Origin: Ophioderma brevispina
Lineage: Eukaryota; Echinodermata; Ophiuroidea; Amphilepidida; Ophiodermatidae
Direction: 5' to 3'
DNA: 64,000 nt
NCBI GenBank assembly: GCA_023653785.1
Contig: JAMKCH010071951.1
Span: forward strand, 1-64,000
Shown here: one piece after another, positions 23,601 to 34,155 of the stretch
How positions within the stretch are numbered: position 1 is the first letter of the stretch
How the letters are laid out: every line of letters begins with the position of its first letter
The notes under the pieces: generated by a model
Database searches by the model: none
The model's input: only the letters and a program-made list of their open reading frames with translations
Told to the model about the DNA's origin: nothing
Position numbers and translations under genes: made by a program

Positions 23601-24400
23601 AGTAAATAGTTTTACACTGGTTTGAGGTGAACAGGTGTAATGTCATTTGATGTAGATTGTTCATATATGAACAGACAGAATATGGAGGGCCATTTGATAT
23701 TAATGGAATTTGTTTGAAAAAATCAGTTGTTTATGTAGCTTGTGTTTGTGTTGTGATAATGTTGTGGATGCGAGCGGTGTTAGTAAGTTTAAGGTGTGAA
23801 GAGTGAGGACGAGCCAGGAGTTGCAATCCCCGTGCGGGATGAATGAAGTTTTTCCAGGAGTTTGATTGGTGAGTTTTAATGTTCTTGTGTGGAGTTGTGT
23901 CGTGCCGTGATCATGTGTTTGGTTCATGAAGGGGTAAGGATAATTTTAACTGTGTATGTTGACAATTGAAGAGTAGACTTGTAGCATGAAATTAGGGTTT
24001 TACTTAGGAAAATTGAAGTGCACATTTCACGTGTATTTTGGTGATGAAATAGGGGACATGTTCCATTTTATAAGTATTAGGGACTTGATACAACGTGTAC
24101 ACTGAGTGTTAAAAATGCATTAAAGGGAGTATCTCAAGAACGTTGTATAGTGAAGAGATGTAGAGTACTGTTTTGCACAATTGAGTTGTATGCAAACATA
24201 TTGGAGGAATGATGAATAATTAAGACAATGCGTGATTTTCATTTTTAGGGATATGATGGCGAGTTCTCCTCTTGGAGAATGACTGTATTGGTAAAGTAAT
24301 TAAGACCATCATTGAATCATTCTTGTAAATTGAAGAGGAGGAAACTTTATTTTTGCATTACCAGATAAAATGTGCATATTGTAATTATAGGTCATTGGTA
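20650..24400 (+). other. C-poor, G/T-rich strand-asymmetric region without recognised genes
   Basis: For about 3.7 kb the + strand is markedly depleted in C. Many 60-base lines near 22680-22900 hold only 2 to 5 cytosines but 20 or more guanines. The minus strand therefore gives several stop-poor ORFs rich in His, Pro, Asn, Ser and Thr (for example 20787-21428 and 23380-23664). They show no family resemblance and are best explained by composition. A brief CpG-rich stretch follows at about 24470-24600. Confidence 0.7.
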
Positions 24401-24470
24401 GTTTGTTTTTTGAGTCTGATTTCAGCATCCGAGGTGCCAAGGTGAATTTTGAATCGCCAAAGAATGTCCG

Positions 24471-24600
24471 GCGTCTACTTTGGCAACTCCGGCTATTGTC
24501 CGCTCGCGGCGCGTAAGGGTTCTGCGGACGTCTGCCGTCTGCGCGCTGTAAGCTACCGCCCCCCTTACCTTCCCCGCGAATCTCATACGAGCAACCTTCC
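24471..24600. other. Short CpG-rich stretch
   Basis: About 130 bp with many CpGs (TCCGCTCGCGGCGCGTAAGG, GCGGACGTCTGCCGTCTGCG), contrasting with the CpG- and C-poor DNA just upstream. No promoter, RNA gene or ORF could be assigned. It may be the end of a mobile element or an unmethylated island. Confidence 0.35.
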
Positions 24601-24870
24601 TACCCCCGTTACAGTATAGTTTAAATGCTCCCTAACTTCAATTTGATCGCTTTTTATTTTTTCGGCGATTTTTCGCACGTCTGCCCTCGAATTGGGCTGA
24701 TAATTTTTGGCAACCCTACAGTGTGTATGCATAAGCATGAGGTGATCACGCTGGATCGGCTGGGTTATTAGCATATTTTATGAATATTGCATAGGTACAT
24801 ATAGTGAAAGTGTTCATATTGTTTTGAAATTTGGCTGGAATGTTCAGAAGGGTCGAATGCAACGACCTGA

Positions 24871-26222
24871 CAGAGTTGGAGCGAGTCCGGACTCGGACTC
24901 GGACTCAATCGGTGAATCTGAGTCCGAGTCCGGACTTGGACTCGGACTCGGACTCATGCTTAGTGGACTCGGACTCTGATTCGGACTCGGGCCCCATGGA
25001 CTCGGACTCGGATCTGCTGGACTCGGACTTGGACTCAACCCCAGTGGACTCGGACTCAAAAAATGAGTCCGGCTGAGTCCGATAAGAAAATTTAACTTAA
25101 TTAAAAAAAAATAATTGAAAATGTGTGAGCTAGCCTGCGCAAACATGCTTTTATTTTTTAATTATTGCACAAACATTTTTTTTAATCAATTTCACAGTTA
25201 TTTCAAAAGTAATTTGTAATGTTTCTTATTTAGAGGTATTTTCTTTTTCACTTTTGTCTTCAGATTAGCTATTGTGATTATTTATATCCTCCTCCTCCCC
25301 CTAACTCCCTAGCAGTTTTCATTCTAGCAGTGTTCATTCTAAGTACAGCTTCAAATCCTTCAGAGTAAAGTCTAGCCAGCCCCACAAACTTGACACAGCT
25401 ATATGTAGTTGCATAATACAGGGCTGCATACTACGCAGTCTCACAGAGTGTGAACCTGAATAACTGCCAGACCAGGTATTTGGCCTACTACGCCCAAGCA
25501 ACCCTAAATTTTTGTATGAACTAGAGCTATATCTAGATTCGTACATAATATTTATTTGTATGTGAAAATATACTCGCGTAATTGCCCAATCATAGGACGC
25601 ACGTTATATAAACCGCACAGTTAGCATGAAACTAGAGCTATATAGATACTTGAATTTAAAAAAAAGGCTTGAAATTGAAGAGATTCTGATTATATTTAAA
25701 TTTAAATGTTTTTGAAATAAAATAGACTCTATGGTAATTTGACTAGTGATCAGCTAAAAGGGTAATGCATTTTAGAGCATAAATGTTATTTGAAAAAAAG
25801 TAACTACAGTCTGATTATTTTGTTGGCCAGGTACAAACACAAGCATGCATGGTCCGCGCGAACCAGGAGGAATGTTGCACCTCGTTTCTAGATACATAAT
25901 TGGTCAAAGTAATCAGCTGTGCTGCTTGTTGCGCTTACACGAGGTGTGCATAACTCAATATAATGTTTAAATTAGCACTATTTAGGTGTCTGAATTAGTT
26001 CAAGCCCAGACTCAAGCCCACATTCTCTGGACTTGGACTCGGACTCACTGGACTCTGACTCGGACTCAGACCTGCTGGACTCGGACTCGGACTCAGGTCC
26101 CATGGACTCAGGACTCAGACCACGTGACTCGGACTCAAGCCCGATGGACTCGGACTCAGACTCGACGCTGATGGACTCGGACTCGGCTTTGGACTCATGA
26201 GTCCGGACTCGCTCCAACACTG
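24871..26222. mobile_element. Non-autonomous hAT element with GGACTC-repeat subterminal regions
   Basis: Ends CAGAGTTGGAGCGAGTCCGG and, in reverse complement, CAGTGTTGGAGCGAGTCCGG: one mismatch, continuing to GACTC. It is flanked by the 8-bp direct repeat CGACCTGA at 24863-24870 and 26223-26230. CAG-starting short TIRs with 8-bp target duplications are the hAT signature. The first about 200 bp and last about 230 bp are degenerate arrays of GGACTC/GAGTCC, plausible transposase-binding repeats. The interior (25080-25985) has no transposase. ORFs reading Asp-Ser or Ser-Glu repeats come from the hexamer arrays and are not genes. Confidence 0.88.
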
Positions 26223-26230
26223 CGACCTGA

Positions 26231-26814
26231 GCAGATACTTTAGTGAATGAAGATACCGTGCCTAGTAAATAGGTCCCACCTGCAGGCCCTGTAGGAAAAT
26301 TAGTTTCAAAAGTAAAATAATTCTTACAGTATTCATATGAGTATTTGACTCAATGAATTCAATTTTAATAATATTAATATTGTTACTTTTAGAGAAAGAT
26401 AACCAAATGTAATTTTACATTCTGTAAAGATACTATATCCAAAACAGACTTCTGTTGGGAGTAAATGACTTCACACAGCGAGTTACGGCATTTCACTGTA
26501 ATGTCCAAAATCACTTTTAGGATATTTCTAGTAATCACTTTGAGATTAATCTACCGCCTCTAGGTATCGATATTTTGACTGATGCATTGTGGGGTGTTTG
26601 CTTTCAACATGGCGATGGTAACAGTGCGACGGTCAAAAAATGTTCTTTACTCTCTTGGGAAAGTCTCTAGATATGACAGATCAAGACTTAGCCTTACCAT
26701 GTTATAGATTTCAATCCACCAAAGGAAATGAATGCAGATTTATGGTTAACATATTAAAGTTTAAGTTGGTAAACATAAGTTCGTCTATAGAGTGTGATTC
26801 TACGGTCTGCAAAG
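26231..26814. other. Undefined sequence between the hAT element and the BEL 5' LTR
   Basis: No coding homology. Part of it is probably the 5' section of the BEL/Pao LTR, whose left boundary cannot be set because the 3' LTR is truncated at its start. Confidence 0.5.
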
Positions 26815-26840
26815 GTCGTAGTCAACCATGAGTTACCGTA
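26815..26840 (+). repeat. BEL/Pao 5' LTR, part left of the inserted element
   Basis: GTAGTCAACCATGAGTTACC and the next bases match the 3' LTR at 35255-35280 (GAAGTCAACCATGAGTTACC). The match stops exactly where the hairpin-rich element begins. The true LTR start lies further left at an undetermined position. Confidence 0.75.
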
Positions 26841-28599
26841 GGGGGTCTCGGAACATCAGACCTCGCAACAACAGACCAGACTTCGAAACATCAGACCCGG
26901 CCGTAAATTCCCTTACGGGTTGATGTTTCGAGGTCTGCTGTTCCTAGCCCGGGGGGCGATGTCTAGAAAACATCAGGACCTCGAAACATCAGAACCTCAG
27001 ACCTCGGAGTGAGTTTTTGAAGTGAAATTACTTCCGGTCTGATGTTTCGAGTTCTGATGTTTCTAGACAGCCGGGGGATGTCTAGAAACATCCGACCTCG
27101 AAACCTCAGACCTCAGACCCGGAAGTGAAGTTACTTCGGGTCTGATGTTTCTCGGTCTAGTTTCTAGACACCGGGGGGGTGTCTAGAAACATCAGACCTC
27201 GAAACACAAGACCCGTCAGACCGAAGTGATTTTTGTTTTTGCCGAAGTCAACATTTTACTTCCGGGTCTGATGTTTCTAGGTCTGATATTTCTAGACACC
27301 CGGGGGGGATGTCTAGAAACATCAGACCTAGAAACATCAGACCGGAAGTAAAATGTTGACTTCGAAGTCAAAAATGTTTCCCCGAAGTCAGCATTTCATT
27401 TCTGGGTCTGATTTTTTTTGAAATTCAAGTAGCCCTACGTGCCGTGACACGGAGGAGTTGCCCTGGTTGTCTGCCGCTAAATTGAGGGGGCCGACCAGTC
27501 GAAAGAGAAAGGGACGATATGGCCGGGGGTGCGGGAGGAGGTGTCCTCCCTTTACGGGCAAAACCTTTGAACGTTCGCTTACAAGACACATTTATTTACC
27601 ATGCATGCAAATTTAGTAGAAACAATTTGCATACACGTGTATGGTAAACTTCATAATTCATGGCCAACCGTTTTACAAAACGGTGTGGGTGCGGGAGGTA
27701 TGTAAGTTTGGAGTATTTAGTTTTCAAGAATGTTTTCTATGAATAGTAGATAAGTAGATAGACCCGATTTAAAATTGCAAGTTAATTAATAAAAAACTTA
27801 ACTGATTAGGTGCGCTAAGGAAGGTTTAAATTTATAAAATGGGGACTTTTGGAACTACCTTTATCTGAAATGCGGGCTTGTGGAACTGGAGTTTGAGTAA
27901 AATGATATGCTTGGTGAGCGGCTAGCAAGTAGTGAAATGGGTGTATTTAGAACGCACGGTCCATTGGGCCAGCTCGGTGTCCAAGTCCAGGGCAATCTCC
28001 CTTTGTCACGCCTGGAAGAATAGCAGGATTTGTTTTCTATCTACTTCTTTCATTTTTTTTAACTTACAAAACTTCTCAAGCAGACGGGTAACTAGTCAAC
28101 AATTCCAGGGCCAGTCTCCCCATGTTTTAAGGAAGCGTGTTGTGTCCGCCTCTTAGTACAGAAAATAAGATTTCCTCCCATTTTGAAGTCACTTCCGGGT
28201 CTGAGGTCTGATGTTTCGAGGTCTGATGTTTCTAGACATCCCCCCCGGGTGTCTAGAAACATCAGACTAGAAACATCAGACCGGAAGTGAATTTACTTCC
28301 GGGTCTGATGTTTCGAGGTCTGATGTTTCTAGGTCTGATGTTTCTAGACATCCCCCCCGGGTGTCTAGAAACATCAGACCTAGAAACATCAGACCCGGAA
28401 GTAAAATGTTGACTTCGGCAAAAAAAATCACTTCCGGGTCTGAGGTCTGTTGTTTCGAGGTCTGATGTTTCTAGACATCCCCCCCGGGTGTCTAGAAACA
28501 TCAGACCTCGAAACATCAGACCGGAAGTGAATTTACTTCCGGGTCTGATGTTTCGAGGTCTGAGGTCTGTTGTTTCGAGGTCTGATGTTTCGAGACACC
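26841..28599. mobile_element. 1.76-kb hairpin-rich DNA element inserted in the BEL 5' LTR
   Basis: Flanked by the 9-bp duplication GTTACCGTA (26832-26840 and 28600-28608). The uninterrupted 3' LTR has this sequence once (35272-35280), which proves the insertion. The ends are inverted: GGGGGTCTCGGAACATCAGA against, in reverse complement, GGTGTCTCGAAACATCAGA. Both ends consist of stacked palindromes built from AACATCAGACCTCG/CGAGGTCTGATGTT, centred on CCCGGGGGG-type cores: several at 26860-27410 and three at 28190-28600. The interior 27420-28160 is non-coding. A 9-bp duplication fits Mutator-like elements, but no transposase is present to confirm that. Confidence 0.85.
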
Positions 28600-28735
28600 G
28601 TTACCGTAGTGATCTCAGTAAATCTGAAAGAGGTACCTGTTTGATTGCTAGAGATCCGAGTAATAAGCATTTTAGCCGAGCAGATTGAAAGCCATATGAA
28701 TACAGAACACTATGTAGTTTCCCAGGAACTCTACA
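28600..28735 (+). repeat. BEL/Pao 5' LTR, part right of the inserted element
   Basis: Matches 35272-35408 with only two differences (one T indel, one C/T change). It ends at ...GAACTCTACA, after which the two LTR copies diverge. Such high LTR identity implies a recent BEL insertion or gene conversion. 28736-28899 would be the leader; no tRNA-complementary primer site was confidently identified. Confidence 0.85.
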
Positions 28736-28899
28736 TTATCAGTAAAAGACATTTTTGAAAACCTACAGAGCCACAGTAAAACTCTGTAAAAAAGTTATCG
28801 TAAGTGGGCTAGGCAAGTTTCTGTAACGTCCATGCAAGCACATGTACACGCACGGCCCGCCACAACCCACGTTGTTTGTAAAAGAATATAGAGGGCGCT

Positions 28900-31800
28900 A
28901 TGACGAGTTTGCAGACGGCAGGCACCGATCCAGACGGTGCAGGATATAAAGAAGTGGCAACACATAAGGGAGAGGAATTAAATTCAGAAATAAATCCAAG
29001 TGACTCAATTTCTAATTGTGGTGATGGGGAATCATTCATGTCATCATCAAAAAGAGAATCCGTATGAGAGCTGCTATTGAAAGGGAACTGCGACTAGCTG
29101 CAAAAGTGACATTGCTGGAAAATCAGCACAAATGCACAATGAGCAAGCTGAAATAGACAAAGAACTTGAAAGACAAGAGTATGAGGCAAAGATTAGAAAA
29201 GGGACCTTGAAGCAAAGAAGGCTGAAATTGAGTTCAGAAAGGAACAAATGATTTTACAGTCAGAATTGGAAGCTGCAAAGGCTGTGACACAAGTGTATAG
29301 TGATGTTGGGTCAAGTAGTAAAAGTTTTGCAAGTCAGTCTGCCATTCAAGCAATTATAAAACGAGCAAAGGAGATCAAAGAGCAAAATGCTGCTCACCAA
29401 CTGCCGACAAGTCAAGTCAATCAGTACACATCTAACCAACTGCTGACAAGTCATGTCAATCAGCACGCTCACCAACTGCTGACAAGTCATGTCAATCAGT
29501 ACACATCTAACCAACTGCTGACAAGTCATGTCAACCAGCATGCTCCAAGCCAACTGCCGACAAGTCAAGTCAATCAGCACGCTCCAAACCAACTGCCAAC
29601 AAGTCATGTCAACCAGCACGCTCCAAGCCACCTGCCGACAAGTCAAGTCAATCAGCACGCCTCCAAGCCAACTGCAGACAAGTCATGTCAATCAGCCACG
29701 CTCCAAGCCAACTGCTGACAAGTCATGTCAATCAGCACGCACTGAGCCAACTGCTAATAAGTCGTGCCAATCAGTACGCTCCAAGCCAACTGGCGACAAG
29801 TCAAGTCAATCAGCACGCTCCAAACCAACTGCCGACAAGTCAAGTCAATCAGCACGCACCAAGCCAACTGCCGACAAGTCAGTCAATCAGCACGCACCAA
29901 GCCAACTGCTGACAAGTCATGTCAACCAGCACGCTCCAAGCCAACTGCCGAAAAGTCAAGTCAATCAGCACGCTCCAAGCAACTGCCGACAAGTCAAGTC
30001 AATCAGCACGCTCCAAGCCAACTGGCGACAAGTCAAGTCAATCGCACGCTCCAAGCCAACTGCCGAAAAGTCAAGTCAATCAGCACGCACCTATCCAACT
30101 GCCGACAAGTCAGTCAATCAGCACGCTCCAAGCCAACTGCCGACAAGTCAAGTCAATCAGCACGATCCAAGCCAACTGCAGACAAGTCATGTCAATCAGT
30201 ACGCTCCAAGCCAACTGCCGACAAGTCAAGTCAATCAGCATGCTCCAAACCAACTGCCGACAAGTCAAGTCAATCAGCACGCACCGAGCCAACTGCCGAC
30301 AAGTCATGTCAATCAGCACGCACCGAGCCAACGGCTAATAAGTCGTGCCAATCAGTACGCTCCAAGCCAACTGCCGACAAGTCAGTCAATCAGCACGCTC
30401 CAAACCAACTGCCAACAAGTCATGTCAACCAGCATGCTTCCAAGCCAACTGCCGACAAGTCAAGTCAATCAGCACGCCTCCAAGCCAACTGCCGACAAGT
30501 CAAGTCAATCAGCACGCACCGAGCCAACTGCGACAAGTCATGTCAATCAGCCGCACCGAGCCAACTGCTAATAAGTCATGCCAATCAGCACGCTCCAAAC
30601 CAACTGCCAACAAGTCATGTCAACCAGCACGCTCCAAGCCAACTGCTGACAAGTCAGTCAATCAGCACGCTCCAAGCCAACTGCCGAAAGTCATGTCAAT
30701 CAGCACGCTCCAACAAGCCAACTGCCGACAAGTCAAGTCAATCAGTATACTACAAGCCAACTGCTGACCAGCCCTGTCAACCAATACGCTTCAAGCCAAT
30801 TGCCGACAATTGTCAATCAGTACGCCTCAAACCAACTGCCGACAAGTCATATCAATCAACAGGATCCTATGATGTCCTTATTCTTTGTGAATTGGTCAAG
30901 TTACAACAACAAGCAGCATTACCAGTCCCTGATATCGAGGATTTTGACGGAAGTGATATTTATCCTTCTCCTCATTCCATGAAAAACTTCAAATGTCTTG
31001 TGGAGGACATTACACCAGATCCCACAAGACGGTTAGAAATGTTGCTAAAATTCATAAAAGGTGAAGCAAAGGAACTGATCAAAGATTGCATACTTTTAGC
31101 TGATGCAACTGCAGCATACCAAAGAGCCGTGGAATTGCTGAAACAGAATTATGGCCACCCAGCATTACTAGCGACAGCATATAAAAAAAGGGCCGATCGT
31201 GGCCTAAAGTTAAACCTGGAGACAAGGAAGGACTGAGAAAATATTCTGTATTTCTCACCAATTGCTGCACCGCTCGACAAGGTAACCCACAGCTCCAGGA
31301 TGTCGATAGCTTTGAATTTTTAAAGCTGTTAGCCACCAAACTTCCAACACCAATTCAACAGAAGTGGAATAACACAATTGGCATATTCAGGATTTTAACA
31401 ACTTTGTCAAGCAAATGCTCGTGATGAGAATGACCCCAGAATCTCAGGCTTAGGATATCAATGGAAAACCAGAAGTGACCAGCAACAACGTACTTCTCGT
31501 GAATATTCATCAAAGAAAGCCTTTGCTACCACAGTGCAACAAACAACAGAAAAGCAGAAATTTACAGGGAGAAAGAGGGACAGGAAATCTTCTTCGACCA
31601 AAGAAAATACAAGCAGCACCAGAGTGAACCTAGCAGCAACCAAACCATGTTTAAATTGTGGAGCTGGTACAAGCCATGCGATAAAGGAATGCAAGAAATT
31701 TGAGCTTTGGACTTCAAAGGAAAATCAGAAGTATGCAGAAGCAAAGGACTGTGTTTTGCATGCTTAAATCCAGGACACTTAAGGGAAATGTCCGAATCTA

Positions 31801-31900
31801 GAGTGGGTGAAATGCAGCAATGCAACAGGAAGCACATGACTATCTGTCATATTGAGTCTTCCAGTCATGGCTCACAGTCACCAGAACAAGTCAACAATAT
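28900..31900 (+). pseudogene. BEL/Pao gag region with internal minisatellite, frameshifted
   Basis: Starts with ATG at 28900 (MTSLQTAGTDPDG), then has an acidic N-terminus and a charged coiled-coil-like stretch (ELERQEYEAKIRK, EIEFRKEQMILQSELEAAKA). The 39-bp repeat array lies in the middle. After it come a DUF1759-type Gag core (LPVPDIEDFDGSDIYPS, LEMLLKFIKGEAKELIKDC, YGHPALLATAYKK) and two cysteine/histidine zinc-binding segments (CLNCGAGTSHAIKECKKF and CFACLNPGHLRE with CNRKH). TGA at 29065-29067 and frameshifts near 31230 and 31430-31770 break the reading frame. The order of domains is that of BEL/Pao Gag. The protein would form the particle and bind RNA in the cytoplasm. Confidence 0.85.
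29395..30862 (+). repeat. 39-bp minisatellite inside gag (about 37 units)
   Basis: The unit is close to AAGCCAACTGCCGACAAGTC + AAGTCAATCAGCACGCTCC (39 bp, 13 codons). Depending on frame it reads KPTADKSSQSARS, LPTSQVNQHAPSQ or RQVKSISTLQANC. Single-base indels shift the phase many times, yet the reading stays open because the unit lacks stops in all three forward frames, apart from occasional CTGCTGA variants. Minus-strand reading (LIDLTCRQLAWSV) is also open. The array inserts a hydrophilic Ser/Thr/Gln-rich linker between the coiled coil and the Gag core. Confidence 0.92.
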
Positions 31901-31914
31901 AACAACAGGTTATA

Positions 31915-32226
31915 TTGGAGAGATGTGTTGCTAGAACTGATACCAAGAACTCAAACACTCCATTGATGGCCATAGTTCCTGTTATCGTGAAACCAAAGGC
32001 AAATGATAAAGGAATATCAACATATGCCTTTATAGATAATGGATCAGGAGCTGTGTTTGTAGATAAAGAGCTTAATGAAAGGTTACACACCAGAACAAGA
32101 CAAACCAAGTTGTGTCTCAAGACACTTAATTCAGAAGAAACACTAGAGACAAGTGTCATTACAGATGAGCTACAATTAGGAAACATCGATGGAACAACTT
32201 CATTGATCTCCCAGAAGTATATGTAA
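31915..32226 (+). pseudogene. BEL/Pao aspartic protease region
   Basis: Contains YAFIDNGSGAVFVDKELNER, the retroviral-type aspartic protease active-site block (hydrophobic-hydrophobic-D-x-G-S). The usual D-S/T-G is here DNG, so the catalytic triad is altered. A family-typical stretch follows (QLGNIDGTTSL). It normally matures the Gag-Pol polyprotein. A frameshift separates it from the RT segment that starts at about 32340. Confidence 0.75.
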
Positions 32227-32352
32227 AGGACCAAATTCTAGTGGGGGAAAGTGAAATTCCAACAGATAGAGACTTAAAGAAGTGGAAACAACGTAAAACA
32301 CTCACAGTTCACCCAGCTGTCTGGTACAAATACCAGTGATTGTATACCAAAA

Positions 32353-33456
32353 GTGACAATCCTAGTTGGAATCAATGTTCCAGCAGCAACTATGCCCTTG
32401 GAGAGCAAGGTTGGGAAGGTTGGAGAACCGTACGCTTTAAGAACACCATTAGGTTGGTTGATTTATGGTGTACCTGGAACAAATGACAATGCAAGTACTC
32501 CTGCCCATTTCTGCAAAATTACTTGCATGACAGATGTACGGAGGATGGATGACCAACTAGAAGATCAACTCAAGAGGTATATAAACTTTGAATTTCCAGA
32601 ATGCCTCAGTGATTCAACTCTCAGTCCTTCAAGAGAAGATAAGCAATTTATGGAGTTGATGGATCGTGAGGTGAAAGTCGTTGATGGCCATTACCAAGTG
32701 CCACTACCATTTCGTGGAGAAGTAAACATGCCAAACAACAAACCACAGGCATATATGTATGCTAATCATCTGAAAAGAAGACTTTCGAAGGACAGAGATC
32801 TTCATGAACAATATACAGAATTCATGACCAAGATGGAAGAAAAGAACTACTCAGAGCGAGTTCCAGAAGAAGAACTAGAAAGCACTGATGGAAGATCTGT
32901 GTGGTTCATCCCACACCATGCAGTTAAGCATCCACAAAAGAAAACAGTAAGAGTGGTGTTCAATTGCCCCTCAAAGTACAAAGGAGTGCCCCTAAATGAC
33001 CAATTGTTGCAAGGACCAGATCTCACAAATCGGTTGTATGGAATCTTGATGAGATGGCGCAAAGAGTACACTGCCATAATGGCCGACATTGAGTCCATGT
33101 ATTATCAAGTACATGTGCCCCCTGAATCCAAAGACTTATTGCGATACTTATGGTGGCCCGCAGGCGACTTAACTCAAGATCCACAAGAATACCGGATGAA
33201 AGTACATGTCTTCGGAGCCATATCTTCCCCGAGTTGCGCATATTACGCATTGAAACGATGTGCCATTGACAACTCACCTAGATACAAGAAGGAAGTAACC
33301 GAGGCAATTCTCAAAGATTTCTATGTTGATGACTTTGTCAAATCCATGGAAGAAGAAAGTGAAGCTGAAAAACATGTGAAGGACATCAAAGAGTGCTTAG
33401 CAGAGGGAGGCTTCAATCTAGTGAAATGGATGAGTAATAGCCGTTCAGTGCTGTAG
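32353..33456 (+). pseudogene. BEL/Pao reverse transcriptase segment
   Basis: An open stretch of 367 codons. LRTPLGWLIYGVPG is the BEL-specific lead-in; then come VRVVFNCPSKYKGVPLNDQL (finger), IMADIESMYYQVHVPPESKD (box A with catalytic D), FGAISSPSCAYYAL, and FYVDDFVKSMEEE, the catalytic Y-x-D-D box. A premature TAG at 33454-33456 interrupts an otherwise continuous frame into the next segment (LKNLNIHHEDLP onward). It copies the element RNA into DNA inside cytoplasmic particles. Confidence 0.9.
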
Positions 33457-34155
33457 TCCATTCCAAGTGAAGACCGTGCAAAGGGACTAAAGAACTTAAA
33501 CATTCACCATGAAGATCTTCCTGTAGAGCATACACTAGGTGTGATTTGGGACGTAGAGTCTGACCAAATAGGCTTCAATGTCAAGGAAGTAGACCCCAAG
33601 GCGACTAGAAGAAACATGCTTTCAGTCATTAGTCAAGTGTATGATCCCAATGGGATTACGGCACCATACATCTTGAAGGCAAAGAAAATACTTCAAGAAT
33701 GTTGCAGACAGAGGATCTCGTGGGATGAGCCAGTCCCTGAAGAACAGCACCTACTGTGGAATAGCTGGCTGCATGAGTTACCTGGACTAGCAGAAGTGAG
33801 AGTCAACAGATGCTACAAGCCAAAGAATTTTGGGACAGTAGTCAACACGCAGTTGCATCACTTTGCAGATGCCAGCAAGGATGGATATGGACCAGTGACC
33901 TATTTACGCCTTGTGAGTGATAAAGGGGACATCCACTGTGCATTTGTAACTGGGAAGGCTCGAGTTGCACCGCTAAAGCCCCACACGATAGTTAAAATGG
34001 AACTTACAGCAGCCACTACATCTGTGAAAGTAGACACGCTGTTAAAGAAAGAACTGGACATGAACATCGATGGAATTACGTTCTGGACTGATAGCCAGAC
34101 TGTTTCTGAAATACATCAGGAACAAGAAATCAAGACTACCAGTATTTGTAGCTAA
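33457..34155 (+). pseudogene. BEL/Pao A17-type linker and RNase H segment
   Basis: Begins right after the premature stop. It contains the Pao/peptidase_A17-annotated block (GVIWDVESDQIGF, RRNMLSVISQVYDPNGITAP) and an RNase H-like module with acidic residues in HFADASKDGYG, VKMELTAATT and FWTDSQTV. A frameshift at about 34090-34120 moves the continuation (LKYIRNKKSRLPVFVANRV) into another frame. Confidence 0.85.

Noticed and set aside
24831..25076. ORF rich in Asp-Ser repeats, and related ORFs at 24844-25146 and 25978-26220
   Set aside because: They are translations of the GGACTC hexamer arrays in the hAT subterminal regions; the same DNA gives open frames on both strands.
29311..29658. Minus-strand ORFs within the gag array (also 30110-30331)
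   Set aside because: Shadow of the 39-bp repeat; repetitive LIDLTCRQLAWSV translation only.
29395..30862. CRISPR-like array
   Set aside because: Units are contiguous without spacers and lie within a retrotransposon gag in a eukaryotic genome.
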